Positions 36,791 to 45,733 of a stretch of DNA of 64,000 nt are shown in pieces (position 1 is the stretch's first letter; each line of letters opens with the position of its first letter). The stretch covers positions 62,001 to 126,000 of the forward strand of contig NZ_CATNHF010000028.1 of assembly GCF_950097975.1 (NCBI RefSeq). Direction: 5' to 3'. Both the position numbers and the translations under genes were made by a program. The notes under the pieces are model-generated. The model had not been told where the DNA came from. It did not search any database and worked only from the letters and a program-made list of their open reading frames with translations. Source of the DNA: Microbacterium sp. T2.11-28. GTDB taxonomy: Bacteria > Actinomycetota > Actinomycetes > Actinomycetales > Microbacteriaceae.

Positions 36791-37882
36791 GTGAGTTCAC
36801 CCATCGACGGCCGCGTCCGTCTCGAGGACCTGCCCCTGCGCGAGGATCTGCGCGGACTGACGCCGTACGGCGCTCCGCAGGCGCCCCTTCCGGTGGCGCT
36901 CAACGTCAACGAGAACACGCACCCCGTCCCCGAGGAGGTCGCGGACGACATCCTCGACGGCATCGCCCTCGCTCTGCGCGAGGTCAACCGGTACCCCGAT
37001 CGGGAGTTCACCGCGCTGCGCGAGGGGTTCGCCGACTACCTCGGACACGGCCTCGAACGTGACCAGATCTGGGCCGCCAACGGGTCGAACGAGGTGCTGC
37101 AGCACCTGCTGCAGGCGTTCGCGGGGCCGGGGCGTCGTGCGTTCGGCTTCGGGCCGACCTACTCGATGTACCCCCTGCTGACGCGTGCCACGGGTGCCGA
37201 GTACGTCTCGGGCACGCGAGAGCCCGACTACACGGTGTCGCCGGAGTCGGCGGCATCGCAGATCGCGGACGCCGACCCCGACGTCGTGTTCCTCTGCGCC
37301 CCCAACAACCCGACCGGCACGCCCCTGTCGCTGGAGGTCATCGAGTCGGTGTACGAGGCCGCCCGCGGCATCGTGATCGTGGACGAGGCCTACCAGGAGT
37401 TCGCACCGCGCGAGGAGAGGTCCGCCCTCACGCTGCTGCCGGGCCGCGAGCGGCTGGTCGTCTCGCGGACGATGAGCAAGGCCTTCGCCTTCGCGGGGGC
37501 GCGCGTGGGCTACCTCGCGGCGGATCCCGGCGTCATCGACGCCCTGCGTCTGGTGCGGCTGCCGTATCACCTGAGCGCGCTCACGCAGGCTGCCGCCACG
37601 GCCGCCCTCCGGCACGCCCCCACGATGCTCGGCATGGTCGACGAGATCGTCGCCCAGCGCGATCGGATCTCGGCGACGCTCGACGCGCTCGGGTACACGC
37701 CGTTCGAGAGCTGGACGAACTTCGTCCTCTTCTCGGGCGTGGACGACCCGGGGGCGACCTGGCAGGGCCTCTACGATCGCGGCGTGCTGATCCGCGACGT
37801 CGGCATCCCGCACAGCCTGCGGGTCACCGCCGGCACCGAGGAGGAGTCGACGGCCTTCCTCGAGGCCCTGGCGGCGCTCTGA
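36791..37882 (+). CDS. hisC: Histidinol-phosphate aminotransferase
   Basis: This PLP enzyme of histidine synthesis has 363 residues. Motifs are LNVNENTHPVPEEV, NGSNEVLQHLLQAF, FLCAPNNPTGTPLS, IVDEAYQEFA, and the PLP lysine in SRTMSKAFAFAGARVGYL. It starts at GTG 36791, six bases after the -10 TAGCAT (36779-36784), so it is probably leaderless. hisB follows with its own -10, so the his genes form two transcripts or overlapping ones. hisD, often upstream, is not present. Confidence 0.94.
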   Translation: MSSPIDGRVRLEDLPLREDLRGLTPYGAPQAPLPVALNVNENTHPVPEEVADDILDGIALALREVNRYPDREFTALREGFADYLGHGLERDQIWAANGSNEVLQHLLQAFAGPGRRAFGFGPTYSMYPLLTRATGAEYVSGTREPDYTVSPESAASQIADADPDVVFLCAPNNPTGTPLSLEVIESVYEAARGIVIVDEAYQEFAPREERSALTLLPGRERLVVSRTMSKAFAFAGARVGYLAADPGVIDALRLVRLPYHLSALTQAAATAALRHAPTMLGMVDEIVAQRDRISATLDALGYTPFESWTNFVLFSGVDDPGATWQGLYDRGVLIRDVGIPHSLRVTAGTEEESTAFLEALAAL

Positions 37883-37949
37883 GAGCACCCACGACCGCGG
37901 GGGCGTCACCGTGGCCGGTCCCGAGGGCGGCGCTCGGTAGAATCGGGCC

Positions 37950-38555
37950 ATGAGCACCCCCCGTACGGCGACGCTGCGTCGCGCGACGAGCGAGTCCACC
38001 GTCGAGCTCGAGCTCGACCTCGACGGCACCGGCACGAGCCACATCGACACGACGGTGCCCTTCTTCGACCACCTTCTGACGGCGTTCGCCAAGCACTCCC
38101 TGACCGACCTCACGGTGCGCGCCTCCGGCGACACCGACATCGACGCGCACCACACGGTCGAGGACGTGTCGATCGTCCTGGGTCAGGCGATCCGCCAGGC
38201 GCTGGGCGACAAGGCGGGGATCTCCCGCTACGGCGACGCCCTGGTCCCCCTCGACGAGGCGCTCGCGCAGGCGGTCGTCGACATCAGCGGCCGACCCTAC
38301 CTGGTGCACGCCGGCGAACCGGCGGGCTTCGAGCACCACCTCATCGGCGGCCACTTCACCGGGTCGCTCGTGCGGCACACGTTCGAGGCGATCGCCTTCA
38401 ACGGCGGGCTGACGATGCACGTCACCGTGCTGGGCGGTCGCGACCCGCACCACATCGCCGAGGCGGAGTACAAGGCGCTCGCGCGCGCGTTCCGGCAGGC
38501 GAAGAGCCTCGACCCGCTGGTGCGCGGCATCCCGAGCACGAAGGGCGCCCTGTGA
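37950..38555 (+). CDS. hisB: Imidazoleglycerol-phosphate dehydratase
   Basis: This monofunctional Mn-dependent dehydratase of histidine synthesis has 201 residues. Metal motifs are [11 protein letters not shown] and [11 protein letters not shown], with [17 protein letters not shown] near the end. It lacks the phosphatase half found in enterobacteria. It starts at ATG 37950, six bases after the -10 TAGAAT (37938-37943). The stop overlaps the hisH start (GTGA). Confidence 0.95.
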   Translation: MSTPRTATLRRATSESTVELELDLDGTGTSHIDTTVPFFDHLLTAFAKHSLTDLTVRASGDTDIDAHHTVEDVSIVLGQAIRQALGDKAGISRYGDALVPLDEALAQAVVDISGRPYLVHAGEPAGFEHHLIGGHFTGSLVRHTFEAIAFNGGLTMHVTVLGGRDPHHIAEAEYKALARAFRQAKSLDPLVRGIPSTKGAL

Positions 38556-39196
38556 CCGACGCGCCCCTGGTCGCGGTGCTCGACTACGGTTCGGGCAACG
38601 TCCACTCCGCCGTCAAGGCGCTCGTGGCGGCGGGCGCCGACGCGCGGCTCACCTCCGACCGCGGGCTCATCCAGGACGCGGCCGGACTGCTCGTGCCCGG
38701 GGTGGGTGCCTTCCGCGCCGTGATGGAGGCGCTCCGCGCCAGTCGCGGAGACGAGGCGATCGAGCGCCGCCTGGCGGGCGGACTGCCCGTGCTCGGCATC
38801 TGCGTGGGCATGCAGGTCCTCTTCGACCAGGGCGTCGAACGCGGCGATGCGACCGAGGGCCTCGGTCAATGGCCGGGGGTCGTGCTCGAGCTCGACGCTC
38901 CGGTGCTTCCCCACATGGGATGGAACACCGTGCGGCCGGGGGAGGGGTCGACCCTCTTCCGCGGGATCGAGGACGAGCGCTTCTACTTCGTGCACTCCTA
39001 TGGCGTCCAGCACTGGTCCCTCGAGGTCATGCGGCCCTTCCGTGAGCCGGCGGTGACCTGGTGCGACTACGGAGCGCCGTTCCTGGCGGCGGTGGAGAAC
39101 GGACCGCTCTCGGCGACGCAGTTCCACCCGGAGAAGAGCGGAGCCGCGGGTATCCGCCTCCTCGCGAATTGGGTCGAATCGCTGCCGCGGGGCTAA
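38552..39196 (+). CDS. hisH: Imidazole glycerol phosphate synthase glutaminase subunit
   Basis: This subunit supplies ammonia from glutamine to HisF. It is a 214-residue class I glutamine amidotransferase with nucleophile Cys84 in [11 protein letters not shown] and the His-x-Glu pair in QFHPEKSG. It starts at GTG 38552, four bases inside hisB. hisF is not in the window. Confidence 0.95.
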   Translation: MTDAPLVAVLDYGSGNVHSAVKALVAAGADARLTSDRGLIQDAAGLLVPGVGAFRAVMEALRASRGDEAIERRLAGGLPVLGICVGMQVLFDQGVERGDATEGLGQWPGVVLELDAPVLPHMGWNTVRPGEGSTLFRGIEDERFYFVHSYGVQHWSLEVMRPFREPAVTWCDYGAPFLAAVENGPLSATQFHPEKSGAAGIRLLANWVESLPRG

Positions 39197-39251
39197 TCTC
39201 TCTCCTTGTGCGTGCGCGCAAGACGTGCGCCCCGACGAACCATCCGGAGCC

Positions 39252-39998
39252 ATGAACGATTTCGCGTCCACCCCTGAACTGATCCTCCTCCCGGCCGTCG
39301 ACGTCGCCGACGGCAAGGCGGTCCGCCTGACCCAGGGCGAGGCGGGCACCGAGACGAGCTACGGCGACCCCGTCGACGCTGCCCTGCAGTGGGCACACCA
39401 GGGCGCGCAGTGGGTGCACCTCGTCGACCTGGATGCGGCGTTCGGTCGCGGCAGCAACACTCCCGTGCTGCGCAAGGTCATCAAGCAGCTGCGCGGGGTG
39501 CAGGTGGAGCTGTCCGGCGGCATCCGCGACGACGCCACCCTCGAGGCCGCACTGGAGTCCGGGGCGACCCGCATCAACCTCGGCACCGCCGCGCTGGAGA
39601 ACCCCGAGTGGGCCGCCGACGTCATCGGCCGCTACGGAGACGCGATCGCCGTGGGACTCGACGTGCGCGGCACGACCCTGGCTGCGCGCGGCTGGACCCG
39701 CGAGGGCGGCGATCTGTGGGAGGTCCTCGACCGCCTCGAGGACGCCGGCTGCAGCCGCTACGTCGTCACGGACGTCACGAAGGACGGCACGCTCCGCGGC
39801 CCCAACATCGAACTCCTCCGCGAGATGGTGGCCCGCACCCCGAAGCCGGTGGTCGCCTCGGGCGGCGTCTCGAGCCTCGACGACATCGCCGCGCTGCGCG
39901 CGCTCGTCCCGCTCGGCGTCGAGGGTGCGATCGTCGGCAAGGCCCTCTACGCGGGGGCGTTCACGCTCGCCGAGGCGCTGGATGTCGCCGCAGGCTGA
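39252..39998 (+). CDS. priA: Phosphoribosyl isomerase A (HisA/PriA)
   Basis: A 248-residue TIM-barrel isomerase with [42 protein letters not shown] and the second phosphate loop [11 protein letters not shown]. In actinobacteria lacking trpF, this protein serves both histidine (HisA) and tryptophan (TrpF) synthesis. That dual role is family knowledge and is not proven by this sequence. A -10 TAATCT (39195-39200) overlaps the end of hisH, and GGAG at 39245-39248 serves ATG 39252. The stop lies inside the next gene. Confidence 0.93.
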   Translation: MNDFASTPELILLPAVDVADGKAVRLTQGEAGTETSYGDPVDAALQWAHQGAQWVHLVDLDAAFGRGSNTPVLRKVIKQLRGVQVELSGGIRDDATLEAALESGATRINLGTAALENPEWAADVIGRYGDAIAVGLDVRGTTLAARGWTREGGDLWEVLDRLEDAGCSRYVVTDVTKDGTLRGPNIELLREMVARTPKPVVASGGVSSLDDIAALRALVPLGVEGAIVGKALYAGAFTLAEALDVAAG

Positions 39999-40764
39999 CG
40001 ACGCCAGCCACCCGGCGGGCGATTCGGCCGGCGTCCCCTGGGCGGGGCGCCGCTTCGAGGACAACCCGCACTCCGGCGACGACGGATCCGCCGATCCCGC
40101 GCTCCTCGCGGCCCTGCAGCGCTTCCGTGCGGGCGAGGGCAGTCAGGTCGAGGTGATCGATGCGCTCCGCGGTGCGCGCGTGCTGATCCCTCTGATCGCG
40201 GAGAAGGGCGAGGAGGGCATCGCCCCGAGCGGCCTGGCGGTCGACAAGACGCAGGAGCTGTCGATCGTGACGGTCGCCGCCCCCGACGGCCGCCGCGTGC
40301 AGCCGGTCTTCTCGTCGGTCTCGACGATGGCGTCGTGGGACGCCGCGGCGCGACCGATCCCGGTCGACGCGGTGCGCGTGGCGCTGTCCGCGTCGGCGGA
40401 GGACACCGACCTGATCGTGCTGGACCCGACGGCCGCGACCGAGTTCGTGGTGCGCCGTCCGGCGGTGTGGGCGATCGCCCAGGGTCTGCCGTGGGAGCCG
40501 AGCTTCCTCTCGCCCGAGGTCTTCTCCGCCCTGCAGGAGAGCGTGGCGTCGGAGCTGGCCGTGATCGACGTGGCCGTCGCCGCGGGTGATCCCGACGCGC
40601 GGCTGCGCGGCCCCGAGCTCGTCGTCATGCTGGAGCTGATGGACGGGCTGGAGCGGCAGGCGCTGGACGCCGTGCTCGCGCGTCTCGCGCAGCGGTGGGC
40701 GGCCGACGACCGGATCGCCGTGCTCGCCGACTCGCTGACCGTCAAGCTGCGCCGCAGTTCCTGA
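39982..40764 (+). CDS. SseB family protein
   Basis: A 260-residue cytoplasmic protein with the SseB N-terminal domain: [58 protein letters not shown] and [26 protein letters not shown]. The family has no settled function. Start ATG 39982 overlaps the end of priA by 17 bases in another frame, so it is translated within the same transcript. Position next to hisA is common in actinobacteria. Confidence 0.85.
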   Translation: MSPQADDASHPAGDSAGVPWAGRRFEDNPHSGDDGSADPALLAALQRFRAGEGSQVEVIDALRGARVLIPLIAEKGEEGIAPSGLAVDKTQELSIVTVAAPDGRRVQPVFSSVSTMASWDAAARPIPVDAVRVALSASAEDTDLIVLDPTAATEFVVRRPAVWAIAQGLPWEPSFLSPEVFSALQESVASELAVIDVAVAAGDPDARLRGPELVVMLELMDGLERQALDAVLARLAQRWAADDRIAVLADSLTVKLRRSS

Positions 40765-40814
40765 GGGCCGGCTCCGGGCCTGACGGCGGCGCAGCTCGGG
40801 GGAGGAGATGCCGG

Positions 40815-41240
40815 TCAGGTGACGGGACCGGTGTACTTCTCGCCCGGGCCCTTGCCGATCGGATCGGGGATCGTCGAGGTCTCCCGGAAGGCGAGCTGGA
40901 GCGAGCGCAGGCCGTCGCGCAGCGAGCGGGCGTGCATGTCGCTGATCTCGGGGGCGCCGGCGGTGATCAGCCCCGCGAGGGCGTTGATGAGCTTGCGCGC
41001 CTCGTCGAGGTCGGTCTGCGTCTCGGGGGAGTCGGCGAGGCCCACCTTCACGGCGGCGGCGCTCATCAGGTGCACGGCCGCGGTCGTGATGACCTCGACC
41101 GCCGGCACGTCGGCGATGTCGCGGGTGGCGGCCTGGGCGGCACGCTCCTGCTCTTCCCACCGCTGGTGCCGGGCGTTCTCGTGGGGATCGTCGCCCCGAT
41201 CGCTCCGCTGGTCGGCCTGGTCGCCCGGAATCGTATCCAC
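40815..41240 (-). CDS. DUF1844 domain-containing protein
   Basis: A 141-residue protein with a charged N-terminus and the DUF1844 core IADVPAVEVITTAAVHLMSAAAVKVGL...LDEARKLINALAGLI (residues about 50-110). The function is unknown; the gene is nearly always divergent from infC in actinobacteria. The GTG at 41240 is chosen because the infC/DUF1844 promoter elements lie immediately upstream; an in-frame ORF extends past them. It converges with the SseB gene. Confidence 0.8.
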   Translation of the reverse strand: MDTIPGDQADQRSDRGDDPHENARHQRWEEQERAAQAATRDIADVPAVEVITTAAVHLMSAAAVKVGLADSPETQTDLDEARKLINALAGLITAGAPEISDMHARSLRDGLRSLQLAFRETSTIPDPIGKGPGEKYTGPVT

Positions 41241-41254
41241 GTGCTGCTCTCTGC

Positions 41255-41500
41255 TAGACTTGGTGCGCACCGGAGTGTTCTGCTCCGGATCGAAAGAGGA
41301 TCACATCCCACCCGCGCTTGCCGTTCCAGGCTACCGGGTCACGCACTCCGCCCCGCTCACGCAGGGTCGTCCCCCGTGGATCAGGGTGCAGAAACACTGA
41401 CAGCCGATGTGCGCATCGTGCGGGTGGACGTGATCAGCTTCCGCCCGCGACACAGCCCTGTGTCGCGGTGGCAGTCCCCGCACGAACAGGAGTTCCGCAC
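41255..41500 (+). promoter_or_regulatory. Promoter and structured leader of infC-rpmI-rplT
   Basis: The -10 TAGACT (41255-41260) gives a leader of about 230 bases. It contains hairpin CCGGAG (41270-41275)/CTCCGG (41283-41288) and a strong hairpin CCGCGACACA (41445-41454)/TGTGTCGCGG (41459-41468), 20 bases before the Shine-Dalgarno AGGAG (41488-41492). Ribosomal-protein or IF3 autoregulation is plausible; no named leader family was recognised. Confidence 0.55.
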
Positions 41501-42124
41501 ATCAGCGATCCCCGCACCAACGACCGCATCCGCGTCCCCGAGGTCCGCCTCGTCGGACCCGCGGGTGAGCAGGTCGGCGTCGTCCGTATCGAGGTGGCGC
41601 TGCGTCTGGCTCAGGAGGCCGATCTCGATCTGGTCGAGGTGGCCCCCAACTCGAAGCCTCCCGTGGTCAAGATCATGGACTACGGGAAGTTCAAGTACGA
41701 GGCGGCGCAGAAGGCCAAGGAAGCACGTCGCAACCAGGCCAACACGATCCTCAAGGAGGTGCGCTTCCGTCTGAAGATCGAGGCGCACGACTACACGACC
41801 AAGCTCAAGCGCGCGGAGGGCTTCCTCCAGGCGGGCGACAAGGTCAAGGCGATGATCCTCTTCCGTGGTCGCGAGCAGTCGCGTCCCGAGCAGGGTGTGC
41901 GCCTGTTGCGCAAGTTCGCCGAGGACGTCGCCGAGTTCGGCACCGTGGAGTCCAACCCCACGATCGACGGCCGCAACATGGTGATGGTGATCGCGCCCCA
42001 CAAGAACAAGTCCGAGGTCAAGACGGAGCAGAACGCTGCTCGCGCCGCGACCAAGCAGGCCGCTCGTGAGGCCCGCAGCGGACAGGCTCCCGCTTCCGGC
42101 GCGGAGACCGCACCCGCCGAGTAG
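41501..42124 (+). CDS. infC: Translation initiation factor IF-3 (AUC start)
   Basis: This factor binds the 30S subunit, blocks 50S joining and proofreads start codons. The product has 207 residues: N-domain [22 protein letters not shown], helical linker [22 protein letters not shown]-domain [25 protein letters not shown], and an Ala/Lys-rich tail. The family N-terminus aligns with ATC at 41501-41503, eight bases after AGGAG (41488-41492). The only in-frame standard start close by, GTG 41468, lies upstream of that site and inside a hairpin. E. coli infC uses AUU and is self-regulated through it; the same logic is likely here. Confidence 0.9.
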   Translation: MSDPRTNDRIRVPEVRLVGPAGEQVGVVRIEVALRLAQEADLDLVEVAPNSKPPVVKIMDYGKFKYEAAQKAKEARRNQANTILKEVRFRLKIEAHDYTTKLKRAEGFLQAGDKVKAMILFRGREQSRPEQGVRLLRKFAEDVAEFGTVESNPTIDGRNMVMVIAPHKNKSEVKTEQNAARAATKQAAREARSGQAPASGAETAPAE

Positions 42125-42186
42125 TCCTCCGGACTGCGACGCCCCACAGACTCCCGCCCTGCGGGAACCACAACGAAGGAAGAACC

Positions 42187-42381
42187 ATGCCGAAGCAGAA
42201 GACCCACTCGGGTGCCAAGAAGCGCTTCAAGGTCACCGGAAGCGGAAAGATCAAGAAGCAGCAGGCGAACCTCCGCCACAACTTCGAGGGCAAGCCGACC
42301 AAGCGCACGCGCCGTCTGTCGGCCGACAAGATCCTGGCCCCGGGCGACGCGAAGGTCGCCAAGAAGCTCCTCGGCATCTGA
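42187..42381 (+). CDS. rpmI: 50S ribosomal protein L35
   Basis: A 64-residue basic protein, [21 protein letters not shown] at the start and [18 protein letters not shown] at the end, the complete bL35 pattern. GAAGGAAGAACC precedes ATG 42187. It is second in the infC-rpmI-rplT operon, 62 bases after infC. Confidence 0.97.
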   Translation: MPKQKTHSGAKKRFKVTGSGKIKKQQANLRHNFEGKPTKRTRRLSADKILAPGDAKVAKKLLGI

Positions 42382-42412
42382 CGCCGCCGCACGTAAGGAA
42401 TAAGTAGAAGAA

Positions 42413-42793
42413 ATGGCTAGAGTCAAGCGGGCCGTCAACGCCCACAAGAAGCGTCGCGTCATCCTCGAGCGCGCCTCCGGTTACCGCGGACAGCGTTCGC
42501 GCCTGTACCGCAAGGCGAAGGAGCAGGTCACCCACTCGCTCGTCTACGCGTACCGTGACCGTCGCAAGCGCAAGGGCGACTTCCGTCGTCTGTGGATCCA
42601 GCGCATCAACGCCGCGAGCCGCCAGAACGGCCTGACGTACAACCGCTTCATCCAGGGCCTCGGCCTCGCGGGTGTGCAGGTCGACCGTCGCATGCTCGCC
42701 GAGCTCGCCGTGAACGAGCCGGCCGTCTTCGCGTCGCTGGTCGAGACCGCGCGCACGGCGCTCCCGGCCGACGTCAACGCCCCCAAGGCGTAA
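42413..42793 (+). CDS. rplT: 50S ribosomal protein L20
   Basis: A 126-residue rRNA-binding protein needed early in 50S assembly: [44 protein letters not shown] and [23 protein letters not shown]. It is last in the operon. In several bacteria bL20 represses its own operon by binding the leader; whether that happens here is unknown. A terminator follows at 42812. Confidence 0.97.
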   Translation: MARVKRAVNAHKKRRVILERASGYRGQRSRLYRKAKEQVTHSLVYAYRDRRKRKGDFRRLWIQRINAASRQNGLTYNRFIQGLGLAGVQVDRRMLAELAVNEPAVFASLVETARTALPADVNAPKA

Positions 42794-42811
42794 GCGCGTC
42801 GCACGCTCTCC

Positions 42812-42845
42812 GACAGGGCGCTCTCCATCCGGAGGGCGCCCTGTC
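42812..42845 (+). terminator. Terminator of infC-rpmI-rplT
   Basis: A 10-bp stem GACAGGGCGC (42812-42821) with GCGCCCTGTC (42836-42845) carries an inner CTCC/GGAG extension. It is followed by GTCGTTCCC, a weak U-tract. Confidence 0.75.
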
Positions 42846-42888
42846 GTCGTTCCCGGTCGCGGCCGCGCCGTCCCCCTACACTGAGACC

Positions 42889-43695
42889 GTGCTCGAGAAC
42901 CCCCGTTCGCCGCGTGTGCGCGCCGTCGCCAAGCTGACCAAGCGCAGCGCTCGGCAGGAGACCGGTCTGTTCCTGCTGGAGGGGCCCCAGGCCGCGCGCG
43001 AGGCGCTCGCCTACCGTCCCGACTCGATCGTCGAGATCTTCGCGACGCCGACGGCCATGGAGAAGCATCAGGACGTGCGTGACGCGGCACGGGAGGCCGG
43101 CATCGAGGTCGAGTTCACCACGGAGCCGGTGCTCGACGCGATGGCCGACACCGTCACGCCGCAGGGCATCGTCGCCGTCGCGCGCCAGTCGCCGACGGCG
43201 CTGAAGGACGTGTTCGCCTCGGCTCCGGCGCTGGTGGCCGTGTGCGAGGAGGTCCGCGACCCCGGCAACCTCGGCACCATCATCCGCGCCGCCGACGCTG
43301 CGGGAGCGGACGCCGTCATCCTCACCGGTCGCACGGTCGATCCCTACAACCCGAAGGTCGTCCGGGCGACCACCGGGTCGCTCTTCCATCTGCCGATCGC
43401 GGTCGGCGCCGACCTCGCTGAGGTCGTGGAGCGCGCGCACGCCGCGGGCCTGCGGGTCGTGGCCGCGGACGTCGGCGGGCAGGACTTCCTCGGTCACCGC
43501 CCCACCCTCGCCGAGCCGACGGCGTGGCTCTTCGGGAACGAGGCGCGCGGGCTCGACGACGAGGCTCTGGGACTGGTCGATCTCACGCTGCGCCTGCCGA
43601 TCTACGGACGTGCCGAGTCGCTGAACCTCGCCACGGCGGCGAGCGTGTGCCTCTACGAGAGCGCGTTCGCGCAGCGGTCCGGTGCCGGCTCATGA
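42889..43695 (+). CDS. TrmH/SpoU family RNA 2'-O-methyltransferase
   Basis: A 268-residue SPOUT methyltransferase: an N-terminal substrate-binding domain (SPRVRAVAKLTKRSARQETGLFLLEGPQAAREAL) and a knotted SAM domain with CEEVRDPGNLGTIIRAADAAG, LFGNEARGLDDEAL and LPIYGRAESLNLATAASVCLYE. Linkage to rplT is typical of a 23S rRNA enzyme. It starts at GTG 42889, six bases after the -10 TACACT (42877-42882). The stop overlaps a 33-codon ORF (ATGA). Confidence 0.9.
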   Translation: MLENPRSPRVRAVAKLTKRSARQETGLFLLEGPQAAREALAYRPDSIVEIFATPTAMEKHQDVRDAAREAGIEVEFTTEPVLDAMADTVTPQGIVAVARQSPTALKDVFASAPALVAVCEEVRDPGNLGTIIRAADAAGADAVILTGRTVDPYNPKVVRATTGSLFHLPIAVGADLAEVVERAHAAGLRVVAADVGGQDFLGHRPTLAEPTAWLFGNEARGLDDEALGLVDLTLRLPIYGRAESLNLATAASVCLYESAFAQRSGAGS

Positions 43696-43793
43696 GCCCC
43701 TTCTCGCGGTCCAACGCGCGCACCGAGGGGCCCCGCCCGCCGTGGTGGCGGCGACTCGCCACGTGGGTGGCGTCGCTCTTCCGGCGTTCGTGA
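43692..43793 (+). CDS. Small ORF coupled to the rRNA methyltransferase
   Basis: A 33-codon ORF beginning [17 protein letters not shown] and ending [16 protein letters not shown]. Its start is in an ATGA overlap with the upstream stop, so ribosomes could re-initiate directly. The C-terminal half is a short basic amphipathic stretch with three Trp and six Arg, which could bind a membrane or RNA. I recognise no family. It may be a real peptide or a chance ORF; the exact stop-start overlap is the argument for it. Confidence 0.4.
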   Translation: MSPFSRSNARTEGPRPPWWRRLATWVASLFRRS

Positions 43794-43899
43794 CACGGAG
43801 CCCCGCCGTCGCTTGCGCACGTTCCGGGCCTGTTACAGATCGGTAAAGGTGCTGCGGAAAACCCCGGTGGGGATACCCCGGACCGCATACGCTGGCCGG
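43794..43899 (+). promoter_or_regulatory. Promoter region of gluABCD with GlnR-like site
   Basis: The -10 TACGCT (43888-43893) ends six bases before ATG 43900. GTTAC-N6-GTAAA at 43832-43847 resembles one unit of the actinobacterial GlnR box (GTNAC-N6-GAAAC), centred about 60 bases upstream of the predicted start. CCCCGG repeats on both sides of a TGGGGATA between 43862 and 43881. Confidence 0.4.
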
Positions 43900-44694
43900 A
43901 TGACGGCTTCTGAGCACGACGCAGCACCGGCCACGTCCAACATCTCCGTCCGCCGCGGCGACCCGCTGGTGGTCATCGAGAACGTGCAGAAGCACTACGG
44001 CGACTTCCAGGCACTCAGCGACATCGACCTCACCGTCAACCGCGGCGAGGTGGTCGTGGTCATCGGACCGTCGGGCTCGGGCAAGTCGACGCTGTGCCGC
44101 ACGATCAACCGGCTCGAGACCATCACGAGCGGCACGATCTCGGTCGACGGCAAGGAGCTGCCCAAGGAGGGGAAGTCGCTCGCAGCGCTGCGCGCCGACG
44201 TGGGCATGGTCTTCCAGTCGTTCAACCTGTTCGCGCACCTCACGATCCTCGACAACGTCACGATCGGACCCATCAAGGTCAAGGGCATGAAGCGGGCGGA
44301 GGCGGAGAAGCTCGCGAGGGAGCTGCTCGACCGCGTCGGCGTCGCCCACCAGGCCGACAAGCTGCCGGCCCAGCTCTCCGGCGGACAGCAGCAGCGCGTC
44401 GCGATCGCGCGCGCCCTGGCGATGAAGCCGAAGGTCATGCTCTTCGACGAGCCCACGAGTGCGCTCGACCCCGAGATGATCAACGAGGTCCTCGACGTCA
44501 TGGTCGGTCTCGCGCAGGACGGCATGACGATGATCGTCGTCACCCACGAGATGGGCTTCGCGCGCAAGGCGGCCGACCGCGTCGTGTTCATGGCCGACGG
44601 GCGGATCGTCGAGGAGGCCGCCCCCGACGAGTTCTTCACGAACGCGAAGAGCGACCGCGCCAAGGACTTCCTCTCCAAGCTCATCACGCACTGA
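43900..44694 (+). CDS. gluA: Amino acid ABC transporter ATP-binding protein, GluA type
   Basis: This 264-residue ATPase energises a polar amino acid (probably glutamate) importer. It has Walker [13 protein letters not shown]-loop [13 protein letters not shown], signature LSGGQQQR, Walker [15 protein letters not shown] and the H-loop VVTHEMGFA. It heads the set gluA-gluB-gluC-gluD, the order known from Corynebacterium glutamicum. An N-terminal tail of about 22 residues precedes the ABC domain. Leaderless start at ATG 43900. Confidence 0.92.
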   Translation: MTASEHDAAPATSNISVRRGDPLVVIENVQKHYGDFQALSDIDLTVNRGEVVVVIGPSGSGKSTLCRTINRLETITSGTISVDGKELPKEGKSLAALRADVGMVFQSFNLFAHLTILDNVTIGPIKVKGMKRAEAEKLARELLDRVGVAHQADKLPAQLSGGQQQRVAIARALAMKPKVMLFDEPTSALDPEMINEVLDVMVGLAQDGMTMIVVTHEMGFARKAADRVVFMADGRIVEEAAPDEFFTNAKSDRAKDFLSKLITH

Positions 44695-44764
44695 CACCCG
44701 ACCCATTGAGACGTCCGCGCAGCACCAGCGCGGTCACCCGTAGATACGAAACCAGGAGGATCAC

Positions 44765-45661
44765 ATGCGCAAGACACGCATCGCCGGCGTCATCGCCGGG
44801 ATCGCGATGACCGCGCTCGCCCTGACGGCGTGCAACAGCGGCAGCCCGACCAGCCCGGGCGGGGAGAGCGAAGGCGACGGCGGCGACGCCCTGTGGGAGG
44901 TCGCGACCGACGTGAGCCTGGACGGCAGCCCCACCTTCGAGCGCATGACCGGCCGCGACGGCGTCATCGTCGGCGTCAAGAACGACCAGCCCGGTCTCGG
45001 CTACGAGGACGCCGCGACCGGTGAGCGCACCGGCTTCGACGTCGACATCGCCCGGTGGATCGCCGCGTCGCTCGGCTTCAGCGAGGACCAGATCACCTAT
45101 CAGACGATCCCGTCCGCGAACCGCGAGCAGGAGATCGTCAACGGCAACATCGACTACTACGTCGGCACCTACTCGATCACCGACAGCCGCAAGGAGCTGA
45201 TCGACTTCGCCGGTCCGTACTTCATCACCGGTCAGGGTCTGCTCGTCGCCGCCGACAACACCGACATCGAGGGTCCCGACGACCTCGCCGGGAAGATCGT
45301 CTGCTCGGTGACGGGTTCGACGCCGCTGCAGCGGATCCGCGACGAGTACAGCCCGGGAGACACCGTCGAGTACGACACCTACTCGCAGTGCATCGACCAG
45401 TTGCTGGCCGGCTCCGTCGACGCGATCACCACCGACCAGGCGATCCTGGCGGGGTACGTCGCGCAGCAGCCCGACGAGCTGAAGATCGCGGGAGAGGTCT
45501 TCAGCGAGGAGCGCTACGGCGTGGGTCTCGAGAAGGGCGACACGGCCCTGCTCGACCACATCAACGCGCTGTTCACCGATGGCGGCGACGTGTGGCAGGC
45601 GCTCTTCGACGAGCACCTCGCCCCTGCCGGCATCACGGGCGAGCAGCCCGCGGTCGACTGA
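44765..45661 (+). CDS. gluB: Glutamate-type ABC transporter substrate-binding lipoprotein
   Basis: A 298-residue lipoprotein whose signal peptide MRKTRIAGVIAGIAMTALA ends in the lipobox LTAC with Cys23. The mature part is a family-3 solute-binding protein: GVIVGVKNDQPGLGYED, GFDVDIARWIAASLGF, YYVGTYSITDSRKELIDFAGPYF. Glutamate is the likely ligand by operon type. ATG 44765 has AGGAGG at 44754-44759. A strong hairpin separates it from the permease genes, allowing more binding protein than permease. Confidence 0.92.
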   Translation: MRKTRIAGVIAGIAMTALALTACNSGSPTSPGGESEGDGGDALWEVATDVSLDGSPTFERMTGRDGVIVGVKNDQPGLGYEDAATGERTGFDVDIARWIAASLGFSEDQITYQTIPSANREQEIVNGNIDYYVGTYSITDSRKELIDFAGPYFITGQGLLVAADNTDIEGPDDLAGKIVCSVTGSTPLQRIRDEYSPGDTVEYDTYSQCIDQLLAGSVDAITTDQAILAGYVAQQPDELKIAGEVFSEERYGVGLEKGDTALLDHINALFTDGGDVWQALFDEHLAPAGITGEQPAVD

Positions 45662-45666
45662 TCCCC

Positions 45667-45698
45667 GTGCCGGGGCGGCTGCGCAGCCGCCCCGGCAC
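45667..45698 (+). terminator. Intercistronic hairpin between gluB and gluC
   Basis: A perfect 14-bp stem (45667-45680 and 45685-45698) closes a GCGC tetraloop six bases after the gluB stop. With no U-tract, it is more likely a 3'-end protector or partial terminator that raises gluAB over gluCD. Confidence 0.65.
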
Positions 45699-45733
45699 CT
45701 CATCCCTGACGAAGACGAACGAGAGGCGCGCGC

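Noticed and set aside
41318..41500. Upstream in-frame starts for infC, adding up to 61 residues.
   Set aside because: The added residues are non-conserved and span the leader hairpins; the Shine-Dalgarno sits directly before ATC 41501.
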